A stretch of DNA of 63,046 bases from Rhodospirillales bacterium (lineage in GTDB: Bacteria; Pseudomonadota; Alphaproteobacteria; Rhodospirillales; Casp-alpha2). Both the position numbers and the translations under genes were made by a program. The stretch's first letter is position 1. Every line of letters starts with the position of its first letter. The DNA is taken from the NCBI GenBank assembly GCA_021775095.1, contig JAJFII010000025.1:1-63046 (forward strand). Reading direction: 5' to 3'. Under the pieces are notes generated by a model that worked only from the letters and a program-made list of their open reading frames with translations, was not told the DNA's origin and made no database searches. Below are positions 46,400-56,745 of the stretch, piece after piece.

Positions 46400-46550
46400 C
46401 TGAGGGGTCTCCATAAATATTATTAAAACCTATTGGCGCAATCTTTATCCCGTCATATCGGGCGAGCCAAGACCTCAGTGCAAATCAGAACATTTCCGGG
46501 CTCATATACCCCATCAGAGCGTGTCCTATGCGCCCGGAAGTGCACCAGTC

Positions 46551-49500
46551 TCAGGTTGTCGGACTTGTCGACGAACCGGTCAAAATTTCCCTCAGTTTTT
46601 TTGAAAGGGTTCTGGTCTCAAACGGTTTGGGAATGAACTCCATTCCATCGCCATGAAAATCTGACGCCTCAAACTGGTCCGCTGTGTAACCGGATGTGAA
46701 CAGGATTTTTATTGTCGGCCGACGGATACGAATATTTTTGACAATTTCGGGGCCGTTTTCCGATCCCTGCAGGAACACGTCAGAGAAAATCAGGTCGAAC
46801 TGGTTATTTCCATCCACTGCCGCATAGGCGTCTTGGTCATTTGCCGCCTCGGTCACCGAATACCCCAATCCTTGTAAAATGCTGACAGTTGTCGACCGTA
46901 CTTCAGGATCGTCTTCTATGACCAGGATATGTTCGCCGTTGCTGAGGTAATCCGAGGGTTCAATGACAAAATCGTTGGGCACAACTTCACCTTCCCTTGC
47001 CGGCAGATAAATGCGGACGACTGTGCCGTGCCCCGGTTCACTGTATATATTCATATGTCCACCCGATTGGTTGGCAAAACCATAGATCATACTCAATCCC
47101 ATGCCGCTTCCCGCGCCGACTTTTTTTGTTGTAAAAAATGGTTCGATGGCATGTTCGGCAACGGATGGAGCCATGCCGACGCCCGTATCCGATACGGAAA
47201 TCATAATATATGCTCCCGGCGCGACATCCTGATGGCGGTCCGCATAATCCTTACCCAGCAGGATATTTGCCGTCTCGACGGTTAACGTCCCGCCATCGGG
47301 CATGGCGTCGCGCGCATTGATCGCAAGATTGAGCAGTGCGTTTTCCAACTGGCCACGATCCACATACATTGACCACAGGTCGGTCCCCAGTTTCGATTCA
47401 ATCTTGACGCGAACACCCAGAGTTCGTGTCATCAGTTCAAAAAGGCCCTCAACCAGTTCATTGGCATTGGAGAGTTCTTTGATCAGTGCCTGACGGCGAC
47501 CAAATGCCAACAGACGCTGTGTCAGTTCGGCCCCCCGCTTGGAGGCCCTTAAGGCGGCTTTGACGAGTTTTATTGACCGTTCCTCGTCGACCCGGTCTTC
47601 AAGGAGATTTAAACTACCAATTATAATCGCCAACAAATTGTTGAAATCGTGAGCGACACCTCCCGTCAACTGGCCAATGGCTTCCATTTTTTGTGTATGT
47701 TGCAGCTGCTCCTGGGCGCGGGTCGGTTCCGTAATATCTGTCACCATTGAAATGAACCCGCCATCGGGGGTCCTGTGGCGCTGTACGGTCAACAACTGTC
47801 CGTCGGCGTGCTCGACAATTGTGCTGGCCGTTGCGGCGCCGGTATCCAAATCCCTGGTCCACTCCTGGCTTAGGTACTCGGCACTTCCCGGCCCAAACTC
47901 ATTTATCGCCAAATCTTCGCGCAGGACCTGGTCCAGAGATATGCCGCGTTTCAAGAAACCCTCAGGAAACCGCATAAACTGCTCAAAGGTCCGGTTCCAG
48001 ATGGTCAGGTTTTCGTTTTCATCCCAAATGCTGATGCCTTGCGCCATGGCGTCGAACGAAGCGCGCAATATTTGTGTTTGTTCGTTGAGCGCTTGTTCGC
48101 CCCTGCGCGCCTCGTCCTCAGCTTCGATTCGTTCGGTAAGGTCAATCGCCGCGACAAAAAAACCAATGACGTGGGCACGCTGGTCAAAATTTGGTGTAAA
48201 ACTAATTTCCACATGGCGTTGGGATTTATCGGAGTTCGGATTTTTATGGGAAGTGGGTAGGGATATTTGAAACCGTGTGAACTGACCTTCCATGGCGGTT
48301 TTTATGTGAGGGTAAATTTGCCCAAAGGATACGGCGTCCAGGGAATCCTGCATTTTTGAACCATAGAATTCCTGGCGGGAAACGTTGAACCAGTCCTCAT
48401 ATTCTTTATTAATCAACTGATAGCGCAGGTCATTGTCCACATAGGCAAGCAGAATCGGAACGGCGTCTGTCACCAATTGCAACTGATGTTCGTGGCTTTT
48501 CACTTTTGTGATATCGGTTGCAACGCTTACCGTGCTGCCATCGGTTGAACGTCCATCCCGAATCAATAACCATTTGTCATCCCTGTAAACTTCAACGGGA
48601 GGCATTTGAATTTTGCGCTCCGAAATCCGTTGACGAAGCCATTGCTCCTGTTCATCGGTCGGTTTATTTATTGCGCCGGATGCAAGCAACCCTCTCATAT
48701 AGTCTTCAAAACTGGTGCCGCGGACGAGCAGTTTTGCGGCTTCTCCTGCCTGGGCCCTAAAGATGCGGTTACATAACACAAAACGATCATCGGAATCCCA
48801 AAAAGCGATGCCATCTGAAACGTTTTCAATGGCGTCGAGGAACCGCAAGGTTGTTTCCACTGCCTCTTCGCGTGCCTTCATTTCGTTTGTTATGTCGGTT
48901 CCCGTTCCCCGGTACCCCAGAAACTGCTGATTTTGGTCAAAAATCGGCTGGCCACTAATTCGCAGCCAGTTCTTTTCGCCGTTCGGCCGGGACAGGCTAA
49001 AAGTAAAGTCCCGAAAAGGGTTTCGGAACTTTACATCATAGGTGAATTGCGCCCATTCCAAGCTGTCATCGGAGGCCTCATTGAGCTTGGATTGAGGAAA
49101 CCCCAGAACATCGTTCAGGGAATAATTTGTAATTTCAAAAAAGCGGTCTGAAACATAAGAGTAATTAAGATCAGAATCCATTTCCCAAAGCCAATCAGAG
49201 GCCGCCTCTGCAAAGTCTTTTAACCGTTGTTCACTGGTCGTAAGGGCAATGTATCCAGCGTGTAAATTGCGATGGATGCCGTTGATCGACTCGACCACAT
49301 CATCAAGTTCATCCGTATGGTTCTTGGACCAACGTCGACCAGCCAACTTTAAGGGCGGCTGCTTGACGGACGGATCGATTTGTTTGGCATATTCTGAAAT
49401 TCGGTTCAGATGTTTGGTGATCGCTTTCTGCACAAAGAAAAAGATGAATATGGCAACCGAAAAAATAACAATCGTGTTATTTATCAGAAGCGCACCGATG

Positions 49501-49955
49501 CGCTGGATTAATCGATCATATACCCCTTTTAGGGATGCGGTTACGCGCAGGGATCCCAACCTGACCTGGCGGTTCTTATGGTTAAAGGACAGAGGATAAA
49601 TGCGGGTAATATCAGAATCCGCTGTTGTTTTGCCTGCCGACGAAATAACGCTGCCGTCTTTTTTGACGTCAACATGGACAATGTCACGTAAGCGAAGAAG
49701 TCCGTTCATAAGCGATATCAATTGCTCGTCGTCCAGATGCCATAGAGCTGTTTCGACACTCTCAATGTAGGACGATTGAATTTGCTCAAACTGACGGTTC
49801 AGGGTCCTCAATTCCATTTGATAAGAATTATAAAAATGCACAGCTGTGGTAATTAACGTTATAAAACCGCTAAAAAGAATAACATAGATCATTAATTGGC
49901 GGCCTATTCCAAAGCCACGCGGGAAGATTTTCTTATTTAGCACGAAATCAGCCAT
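46551..49955 (-). CDS. Hybrid sensor histidine kinase with multiple PAS domains
   Basis: A 1134-residue membrane kinase. Two helices (about 21-41 and 156-176) enclose a small periplasmic domain; a HAMP-like linker follows. Four PAS-type domains are visible (about 240-365, 375-480, 490-615, 630-740), then HisKA with GGVAHDFNN (His 769), HATPase with GMGLSMIYGF, and a C-terminal receiver with VIEDD and phospho-Asp 1059 (FSDVF). The layout is that of FixL/NtrY-like hybrid kinases with a dimethyl-histidine-kinase class HisKA. It is divergent from an OmpR-type regulator, its probable partner or cross-talk target. Confidence 0.92.
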   Translation of the reverse strand: MADFVLNKKIFPRGFGIGRQLMIYVILFSGFITLITTAVHFYNSYQMELRTLNRQFEQIQSSYIESVETALWHLDDEQLISLMNGLLRLRDIVHVDVKKDGSVISSAGKTTADSDITRIYPLSFNHKNRQVRLGSLRVTASLKGVYDRLIQRIGALLINNTIVIFSVAIFIFFFVQKAITKHLNRISEYAKQIDPSVKQPPLKLAGRRWSKNHTDELDDVVESINGIHRNLHAGYIALTTSEQRLKDFAEAASDWLWEMDSDLNYSYVSDRFFEITNYSLNDVLGFPQSKLNEASDDSLEWAQFTYDVKFRNPFRDFTFSLSRPNGEKNWLRISGQPIFDQNQQFLGYRGTGTDITNEMKAREEAVETTLRFLDAIENVSDGIAFWDSDDRFVLCNRIFRAQAGEAAKLLVRGTSFEDYMRGLLASGAINKPTDEQEQWLRQRISERKIQMPPVEVYRDDKWLLIRDGRSTDGSTVSVATDITKVKSHEHQLQLVTDAVPILLAYVDNDLRYQLINKEYEDWFNVSRQEFYGSKMQDSLDAVSFGQIYPHIKTAMEGQFTRFQISLPTSHKNPNSDKSQRHVEISFTPNFDQRAHVIGFFVAAIDLTERIEAEDEARRGEQALNEQTQILRASFDAMAQGISIWDENENLTIWNRTFEQFMRFPEGFLKRGISLDQVLREDLAINEFGPGSAEYLSQEWTRDLDTGAATASTIVEHADGQLLTVQRHRTPDGGFISMVTDITEPTRAQEQLQHTQKMEAIGQLTGGVAHDFNNLLAIIIGSLNLLEDRVDEERSIKLVKAALRASKRGAELTQRLLAFGRRQALIKELSNANELVEGLFELMTRTLGVRVKIESKLGTDLWSMYVDRGQLENALLNLAINARDAMPDGGTLTVETANILLGKDYADRHQDVAPGAYIMISVSDTGVGMAPSVAEHAIEPFFTTKKVGAGSGMGLSMIYGFANQSGGHMNIYSEPGHGTVVRIYLPAREGEVVPNDFVIEPSDYLSNGEHILVIEDDPEVRSTTVSILQGLGYSVTEAANDQDAYAAVDGNNQFDLIFSDVFLQGSENGPEIVKNIRIRRPTIKILFTSGYTADQFEASDFHGDGMEFIPKPFETRTLSKKLREILTGSSTSPTT

Positions 49956-50238
49956 GTACCCTGTTTCTGATAACTACAGTCTATTCGGTTCTGCAGCTTT
50001 TCAGGCTATCAAATGTCAGTAAGGAAGGCGACCCAAATCGAAAGTCTCAGAAACCGCCCGTAACCAAGGGAGCCGGGGTGTTGGTTTCTCTGGCGCTTAT
50101 TGGTCTGTCGCCGCAGCAAAATTGTAAGAATTGGAGGATATTCGGAAATACCTCTCTATTTGATTGAATACATTATGTAAATTGTTACTCTTGGTAATCG
50201 ATTTGGTAGGGTCGAGAATTTTTTGAAGTCGAGCGGTT

Positions 50239-50955
50239 ATGAGCAATCGAAATAAAATTCTTATTGTCGATGACGAACCTGATATCTGTGAAATCGTCAA
50301 TATCGTATTAAGTGACGCGGGTTATGAGGTGTCCGTCCTGTCAAATGGGGCTGAAGTGCTAGAACATGTGCGTCAGCATTCCATTGATCTGATTGTCCTT
50401 GATATCGGCCTTCCAGACATCGATGGACTTTCGTTAACTCGAACTCTGAAAGAACGGACTGACGTGAGTGTGGTCATTTTGAGCGGCCGGGGTGAAACGA
50501 CAGAAAAAATCATTGGACTGGAAATCGGTGCCGATGACTATATGGCAAAACCGTTCGAACCGCGTGAACTGTTGGCACGTGTTCGAAGTGTGCTGCGGCG
50601 CAAATCAACTTCCGTGGGTGCCAGTGAAGAGGCTCAGACAAATCTCCTGTTTGAGGGCTGGGAACTTGATGTTTTGATTCGAACCTTGACCTCCCCCTCT
50701 GGTGAAGCGATCAGTATGTCCAGCGGTGAGTTTAATCTCCTGAAAGCATTTGCGGTTCATCCAAACCGTGTCTTGAGCCGGGATCAATTGCTCGACTATA
50801 CCCATGATCTGGATACGCCGGCATTCGACCGAAGTGTCGACGTGCAAATTGCGCGCTTGCGCAAAAAGATTGAGCCGGACCCACAAAATCCAACGTTCAT
50901 TAAAACGGTCCGTAATGCCGGGTATATTTTTGCCGCGAAAGTGGAAGAAGCCTAG
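50239..50955 (+). CDS. OmpR-family response regulator
   Basis: A 238-residue regulator: receiver with acidic pocket DDEP, phospho-Asp 55 (VLDIGLPD) and Lys in AKPFEPREL, then a winged-helix DNA-binding domain ending in FDRSVDVQIARLRKKIE and GYIF. It probably reads the divergent hybrid kinase across 283 bases of shared promoter DNA; targets unknown. Confidence 0.95.
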   Translation: MSNRNKILIVDDEPDICEIVNIVLSDAGYEVSVLSNGAEVLEHVRQHSIDLIVLDIGLPDIDGLSLTRTLKERTDVSVVILSGRGETTEKIIGLEIGADDYMAKPFEPRELLARVRSVLRRKSTSVGASEEAQTNLLFEGWELDVLIRTLTSPSGEAISMSSGEFNLLKAFAVHPNRVLSRDQLLDYTHDLDTPAFDRSVDVQIARLRKKIEPDPQNPTFIKTVRNAGYIFAAKVEEA

Positions 50956-51020
50956 CATTCATCGGGATACTCGGACTAATCTAGAACGCGCTTTTTATGG
51001 CTTTCTGGGAACCCCTCCAT

Positions 51021-52166
51021 ATGGACTTTCGCCTTTCCGAACAAGATCAACAATTCGCCGATGCCGTCAGGGGTTTCGCCAACCGCTACCTGGCCGACGG
51101 GGCCCTGCAGCGCGCCCATGCGCCAGGATTCCCCCATGACGTTGCCAGAAAAATGGCGTCCCAGGGATTGTTGGGGATTACCATAGCAGAATCCGCCGGG
51201 GGCGTCGGCGGGCGGCTATTTGATGCAATTCTTGCGATCGAGGAAATCGCCGCCGTCTGTCCCCGCAGCGCCGATGTCATTCAAGCCGGAAATTTTGGGG
51301 CGATCCGGATTTTAGCGGAATTTGGCAGCGCGCAACATAAACAAAAGTATTTGTCCAAACTCCTGACAGGTGACGCAGTCATTGCCATTGGCATGACTGA
51401 ACCGGAAGCGGGCTCCGCCGTAACCGAGTTGGCAACGACAGCCCGACAGGTGGCGGGCGGCTATCAAATTAACGGCTCGAAGGTTTTCACATCCCATGTA
51501 ACCGACGCCGACATGATTCTGGCCTATGTGCGGTTTGGTCCCGGAACTGCTGGAATTGGTTCAGTCTTAATAGAGCGTCGGGCCGAAGGTGTAAGCCTTG
51601 GCAATCCCGTGCAAAGCCTTGGTGGCGAAACCTGGGCGCAATTATATTTCAATGATGTTTTTGTCGCCGATGAAAACGTCGTCCTCGGTGCTGGTGGGTT
51701 CAAACTACAAATTGCCGGTTTTAATGTTGAGCGGCTCGGCAATTCGGCACGTGCCCTGGCACTGGGTCGTTTTGCCTTTAATCTGGCCCGTGATCACGCG
51801 CTCACCCGTAAACAATTTGGCCGTCCGATCTGTGAGTTCCAGGGATTGCAGTGGAAATTTTCCGATATGAAAGTCGACCTGGATGCGGCGCAGTTACTGC
51901 TGTATCGGGCAGCCCTCAACGCGGACAATGGTTTCCCGTCGGCAGAGGAAACGGCGATCGCTAAACTTGCCTGCAATCGCGCTGGATTTAATGCGGCTCA
52001 TGAAGCCATGCAGGTCGTCGGTGCCGCCGGATACAGCCAGGATAATCTGATTGAATATTGCTTCAGACGGACCCGCGGCTGGATGATCGCTGGCGGTTCA
52101 ATGGAAATGATGAAAAACCGAATCGCCGAGAGTGTCTTCGATCGCCGGTTTTCGCAACGGCCTTGA
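51021..52166 (+). CDS. Acyl-CoA dehydrogenase
   Basis: About 381 residues from MDFRLSEQDQ (51021); a start at 50997 is possible. FAD-dependent oxidation of an acyl-CoA to the 2-enoyl-CoA. Typical parts: MTEPEAGSAV (FAD binding), GGETWAQLYFNDV, the C-terminal helical domain with RKQFGRPICEFQG, and the IEYCFRRTRGWMIAGGSME terminal region. First gene of a closely spaced seven-gene run, five bases before an NDP-forming acyl-CoA ligase. Confidence 0.93.
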   Translation: MDFRLSEQDQQFADAVRGFANRYLADGALQRAHAPGFPHDVARKMASQGLLGITIAESAGGVGGRLFDAILAIEEIAAVCPRSADVIQAGNFGAIRILAEFGSAQHKQKYLSKLLTGDAVIAIGMTEPEAGSAVTELATTARQVAGGYQINGSKVFTSHVTDADMILAYVRFGPGTAGIGSVLIERRAEGVSLGNPVQSLGGETWAQLYFNDVFVADENVVLGAGGFKLQIAGFNVERLGNSARALALGRFAFNLARDHALTRKQFGRPICEFQGLQWKFSDMKVDLDAAQLLLYRAALNADNGFPSAEETAIAKLACNRAGFNAAHEAMQVVGAAGYSQDNLIEYCFRRTRGWMIAGGSMEMMKNRIAESVFDRRFSQRP

Positions 52167-52170
52167 TTTT

Positions 52171-54255
52171 ATGAAGACGGCTGACGCTTTATTCAAACCG
52201 ACATCCATCGCCCTGATCGGTGCGTCCAGCGACGGCTATAAAAACGCCGGTCGGCCGCAGCGGTTTCTTAAACAGCATGGCTTCGAGGGCGATATCTTTC
52301 CGGTCAACCCATTCCGCGATCAGGTGCAGGGGGTAAAGGCCTATGAGTCCATTTCGGACGTGCCCGCCCGAGTTGACCATGCATTGATAATGACGCCGGC
52401 TTCTACTGTCGCAGACCTGATCGTTGAATGTGCACAAGCGGGCGTGTCTTTTGTTACTATTTACGCCGATGGATTTGCGGAAACGGGGCCGGAGGGGGAA
52501 CTGCTGCAGCGCCGTTTGGTCGAACTTGCGACCCGTCATAATATTCGCCTTCTGGGACCCAACAGCATGGGCGTCATCAACGTTGGCAATGGTATGGCAT
52601 TGTCCGTCAATGCGGTCCTCGAAATGCCAAAACTGGTTGCCGGCCGGGTTGGCGTGGTGTCGCAATCTGGTACCGTTCTGGGTACGCTTCTGTCGAGGGG
52701 AGCCGCCCGAGGAATTGGGTTTTCCAAGCTGGTCTCCGTCGGCAACGAATGTGATATGAGTGTCGGTGAAATTACTCAGTTGTTGATCGAAGACCCAGAT
52801 ACGGACGTTGTTTTGCTGTTTCTTGAAGGGATCCGGAATGCCGAGCAACTGGCGGCGGCGGCGGCGCGGGCCCATCAACTGGGCAAACAAATCGTTGTCT
52901 ATAAACTTGGCAAATCGGAAGCCGGTCGACGCCTGGCGGTATCCCATTCTGGGGCCCTGGCAAGTTCAGCTCGGACGACCGATGCCTTTTTTTCGCGCCA
53001 TGGAATTGTCCGCGTGGAAATGCTGGAGTCTTTGCTGGAAATTCCTTTGTTGGTTGGCGGTCGGATGCCGATGCCGGGGCGACGCGTCTGTGTCGTGACG
53101 ACAACCGGTGGCGGCGCCGCTATGGTAGCCGACCGACTGGGCGAACACGGGCTTGAACTTATTGGCCCGTCAGAAAAAGTGCGTGCGCGACTGCGTGGCC
53201 TGCAGGTTGAAATTGGTGCCGGCCCCCTCGTCGACCTGACCATGGCGGGGACACGAGACGGCGTGTATGGGGCGGCACTGGAGGAATTGCTGAACGATGA
53301 CCGCTGCGACGCAGTGGTTTGTGTCGTCGGCTCTTCCGGCCAATTCCATCCCGAACTGGCTGTTGCACCCATTATTGCGGCGGGCCGAGCCAAAAAATTC
53401 CTCGCGGTTTTTATTGCGCCACAGGCGGAACAATCCCTGGCGCAACTAAATACTGCCGGAATTGCCGGTTTTCGTACGCCCGAGGCTTGCGCTGACGCGG
53501 TCGCTGCGGCTTTGGCATGGGCGCCACCATCGCCTGTTATTGCCGTTGCCAATCCGCCTGTTGAGATCAAAAGCACCTACGACGAATACCATGCCTTAGA
53601 GCTGTTTCGGGCGCTGGGAATTCCGGTGGTAACCTCGACACCTGTCGGCTGCGCCGATGACCTGCCGACGGATTTCCAGTTCCCCGTTGTTGCCAAAATA
53701 TTATCCGATAAAATTGCTCACAAGTCGGAAGTCGGGGGCGTGACCGTTTTAATCGACGACCGCGCGGCCCTCGACAGTGCGATGGAAGCCATGCGGACGT
53801 CGCTCAAGCGGTGTCGACCGGACATATCCATTGACCAGTTCCTGGTGCAAACCATGGAAACCGGCATAACCGAGGTTCTCCTCGGCTACCGACGGGATCC
53901 GGAGGTTGGCCCGGTAGTCATCCTGGGAAGCGGTGGTATATTGGCCGAAGTCCTGGATGACGTCGCTGTTGCTGTTGCACCGCTAAACCTAGCCCAGGCC
54001 AATCATCTGATTTCACAAGTGAAAGGCCTGGTCGTTCTGTCCGGTTACCGGGGCCAGATAAAGGGCGATTTGGCGGCTCTGGCGCAGGCAATTGTTGATA
54101 TCTCGAAACTGGCGGCGGGCGGCGCTGCAGCGATCGAAGAAGCGGAAATCAATCCATTGCTGGTCCGCGCCGAGGGCCAAGGTGTTGTGGCGCTTGATGG
54201 ATTGGTCCGCTGTCGGTTGGATGAGAGAACAGATAGAGAAGGAGAGGCATTTTGA
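52171..54255 (+). CDS. Acyl-CoA synthetase (NDP forming)-like protein
   Basis: About 694 residues from MKTADALFKP (52171). Order: CoA-binding Rossmann domain (about 5-130, SIALIGASSDG), succinyl-CoA-ligase-like flavodoxin domains (about 140-450, with the conserved His in VSHSGALA), and an ATP-grasp domain (about 470-690, VVAKILSDKIAHKSEVGGV). Such proteins make or break acyl-CoA thioesters with ADP/ATP, and the CoA product could feed the acyl-CoA dehydrogenase upstream. Substrate unknown. Its TGA overlaps the next gene. Confidence 0.92.
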   Translation: MKTADALFKPTSIALIGASSDGYKNAGRPQRFLKQHGFEGDIFPVNPFRDQVQGVKAYESISDVPARVDHALIMTPASTVADLIVECAQAGVSFVTIYADGFAETGPEGELLQRRLVELATRHNIRLLGPNSMGVINVGNGMALSVNAVLEMPKLVAGRVGVVSQSGTVLGTLLSRGAARGIGFSKLVSVGNECDMSVGEITQLLIEDPDTDVVLLFLEGIRNAEQLAAAAARAHQLGKQIVVYKLGKSEAGRRLAVSHSGALASSARTTDAFFSRHGIVRVEMLESLLEIPLLVGGRMPMPGRRVCVVTTTGGGAAMVADRLGEHGLELIGPSEKVRARLRGLQVEIGAGPLVDLTMAGTRDGVYGAALEELLNDDRCDAVVCVVGSSGQFHPELAVAPIIAAGRAKKFLAVFIAPQAEQSLAQLNTAGIAGFRTPEACADAVAAALAWAPPSPVIAVANPPVEIKSTYDEYHALELFRALGIPVVTSTPVGCADDLPTDFQFPVVAKILSDKIAHKSEVGGVTVLIDDRAALDSAMEAMRTSLKRCRPDISIDQFLVQTMETGITEVLLGYRRDPEVGPVVILGSGGILAEVLDDVAVAVAPLNLAQANHLISQVKGLVVLSGYRGQIKGDLAALAQAIVDISKLAAGGAAAIEEAEINPLLVRAEGQGVVALDGLVRCRLDERTDREGEAF

Positions 54256-55517
54256 AACGGGCTATTTTGGTTATATGTGACGGAACGCGGGCTGATATGA
54301 TCCAGCCTGAATGGACGCCGCAGCTCGCTCGAATGCGACCTCACATGAGAACCTTTCAGCGCCACCGCAGCGTTTTCCCTTCGACCACCCGGACAACCGC
54401 CGCTTCCATTGCGACGGGATGTTTGCCTAAAAAACACGGGCTGGAAGGCAACTGTGTTGCCTTGGATGACGGCAGTGGATTAAAGGCATTTTCGGTGGGT
54501 CCGGCCGATTTTCGCGACAAATTGCGCGCGGTTACCGGCCAAACCCTGCGGGTGCCGACGTTATCCGAACGCCTGAAGGATCATGGTGGTGCCGCCATTT
54601 ATTCGAATGTCTCGCCCGGTGCCGCCTACTTTCATGATCCAGATGGTTATGGGCACGTGTTCCACAGGGCCGGTTCCTTTGGCCCCGGTCTGACGGCCAT
54701 CACCGACGACCGTCATCAGGTGATCAGTCATGACAGTGCCGGAGATTTGGATTTGACCCAACGATTTTGCCGGGAAGTCCTCGAAGCGCCGCCCTATGCC
54801 TATGGCGTCCTGTGGATATGTGATCCTGACCACACGCAACACGCCACAGCGCTTGGCTCACCGGCCCACCTGGAGTCCCTGGCAGCGGCAGATGCCTGCG
54901 CCGGTCTGGTATTTGACCGGGTGCAGGAACTGAATGCCCAGGGAGAAGACATTTTATTGATGGTTGGCTCTGACCACGGCCATGAGACCGTTAGCGGTGT
55001 GCTGGCGCTTAGTGATATCCTGGTGGATGCGGGGTTCAAGCAAGGCGCGGGGTCGAGCGATCTTGTGGTGGCGTCAAACGGCCTTAGTGCCAATATTTAC
55101 CTATCAGATGATGCCAAATCCCGCCTGCCCGATCTGATTCCCTTCCTTTGGGGGATCGATGCGATTGATCAGGTGTTTGCCGGCGAGAACCTGGGGCGGC
55201 TCGGGCATCGCACGGATGGTGCTCTGGCGATTGCTGTAACCACGAAAAGAAACAACGAGACAAACGACTTTGGCATCGCCGGAATGAGTATTGCCGTGCA
55301 GGATCCCCTGCATAAGGATACCCATTTGGGATGCGGCCAACACGGAGGATTGGGACCCTTCGAGCAACATCCGTTTCTGATGGGTTTTGGCGGCGGTTTT
55401 CAAGCTGATAGCTCCCATGGGCAGGCGACGTCGGCAATTGACCTGGCTCCGACCGTACTTCGACATTTAAATTTGGATTGGGACGGAATGGACGGGACGC
55501 CGCTCCCGCGGTCCTGA
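54252..55517 (+). CDS. Alkaline-phosphatase-superfamily hydrolase (nucleotide pyrophosphatase/phosphonoacetate-hydrolase-like)
   Basis: A 421-residue enzyme starting at TTG 54252, which overlaps the previous stop and has AAGGAGAG six bases upstream. Metal ligands and nucleophile are visible: Asp 10 (VICDGTRAD), Thr within STTRTTAA (44-51), Asp-His in DPDHTQH and GSDHGHE. The sequence resembles phosphonoacetate hydrolases and nucleotide pyrophosphatase/phosphodiesterases. No other phosphonate genes are nearby, so the substrate stays open. Confidence 0.85.
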   Translation: MKRAILVICDGTRADMIQPEWTPQLARMRPHMRTFQRHRSVFPSTTRTTAASIATGCLPKKHGLEGNCVALDDGSGLKAFSVGPADFRDKLRAVTGQTLRVPTLSERLKDHGGAAIYSNVSPGAAYFHDPDGYGHVFHRAGSFGPGLTAITDDRHQVISHDSAGDLDLTQRFCREVLEAPPYAYGVLWICDPDHTQHATALGSPAHLESLAAADACAGLVFDRVQELNAQGEDILLMVGSDHGHETVSGVLALSDILVDAGFKQGAGSSDLVVASNGLSANIYLSDDAKSRLPDLIPFLWGIDAIDQVFAGENLGRLGHRTDGALAIAVTTKRNNETNDFGIAGMSIAVQDPLHKDTHLGCGQHGGLGPFEQHPFLMGFGGGFQADSSHGQATSAIDLAPTVLRHLNLDWDGMDGTPLPRS

Positions 55518-55519
55518 TC

Positions 55520-56713
55520 ATGAGCGATACACATCATCCGGTGGCGTGGCGCCTATGCCTGATGATTTCAAGCCATGTGGTTGGTACACTAAATATCGTG
55601 ACCGTACTGACAATTGCGCCGGTTTTAAGTAACGATCTGTCCTTGTCGGCTACCCAATTCGGGTTTTTTGTAACGGCTTATTATGGTGCGCAGGCCTTTT
55701 GGTCAATTCCCGCAGGCGGATTGGTTGACCGTTATGGCGTGGGGCGCATACTCGTTTTCAGCCACCTGATAATGGCCGCCAGCGCCGTCTTGCTGGGTGT
55801 CGCAACGTCCTTCGAAATATGCCTTGTCGCGTTGTTTTTGATGGGAATCGGATACGCCATGGTCAATCCGGCGACCGGGCGGGGCGTCCTCGCCTGGTTC
55901 CCGAGTGAACGTCGCGGCACGGCCATGGGGATTAAACAGTTTGGCGTTCCATTGGGTGGTATTTTTGCGGCCGGAAATGGCGCTTTGGTGGTTTTTTTAA
56001 ATTGGCAGTGGGTGATGTGGGGAATTGCTGGCGTCATCCTCCTAAACGGCGTGTGCTGCCTTTATTTACTCAAGTTTTTTCGAGATCCGTCGACAGGTCG
56101 ACCGAGCCTGATGTCCAATATTCGGACCGTTCTGCAAGATCGCAACGTCAATATATATACGGCCCTGGGCGGTATGATAAACATGGGCCAAACCAATTTT
56201 TTTGCTTTCCTGACCTTATTTTTGCGTGATGTTGCCGGGGCAAGCCAACCCATGGCCGGGTTTGCGATGGGGCTGGCGCAAACCACCAGTGCCGTTGCAC
56301 GTCTGGGTTGGGGCGCGATTGGCGACCGCTGGTTTACAGGCCGGCGCAAAATATTGCTGGCTTGGATTTGCAGTGCGGCCGGCGGTTTTCTGATAATGAT
56401 GATTTGGGTCGGACCCGGCTGGGGTCTTTGGTACGGTCTGGGCCTGATCGGCCTGCTTGGCATAACCATAGCCTCCTTCGCCCCCGTCGCGCAGGCCATA
56501 TCAGCAGAAATGGTTAGACCTGAACTGGCGGGCTCTGCCATGGGATACCATATGACGGGGGTTCATATTGGTGGCATGGTCGGGCCACCTTTGTTTGGTT
56601 TGTGTGTCGACCTGTCGGGCGGATATGCGGCGGGATGGGGGATGACCGGTGCCGTTGTATTGGCCGGCACGGCAATGCTGGTTTTTTGGTTCAAGGAAGG
56701 GACGCCAAAATAA
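55520..56713 (+). CDS. MFS transporter
   Basis: A 397-residue protein with twelve membrane helices, starting at ATG 55520, three bases after the previous stop. The A-motif is GGLVDRYGVGR, and WFPSERRGTAMGIKQFGVPLGG is typical of anion/organic-acid MFS carriers (nitrate, oxalate, hexuronate type). It probably imports the substrate handled by the neighbouring enzymes, by context only. Confidence 0.9.
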   Translation: MSDTHHPVAWRLCLMISSHVVGTLNIVTVLTIAPVLSNDLSLSATQFGFFVTAYYGAQAFWSIPAGGLVDRYGVGRILVFSHLIMAASAVLLGVATSFEICLVALFLMGIGYAMVNPATGRGVLAWFPSERRGTAMGIKQFGVPLGGIFAAGNGALVVFLNWQWVMWGIAGVILLNGVCCLYLLKFFRDPSTGRPSLMSNIRTVLQDRNVNIYTALGGMINMGQTNFFAFLTLFLRDVAGASQPMAGFAMGLAQTTSAVARLGWGAIGDRWFTGRRKILLAWICSAAGGFLIMMIWVGPGWGLWYGLGLIGLLGITIASFAPVAQAISAEMVRPELAGSAMGYHMTGVHIGGMVGPPLFGLCVDLSGGYAAGWGMTGAVVLAGTAMLVFWFKEGTPK

Positions 56714-56745
56714 CCTGCGGTTTGAGACATTTGCGGTGAGACGAG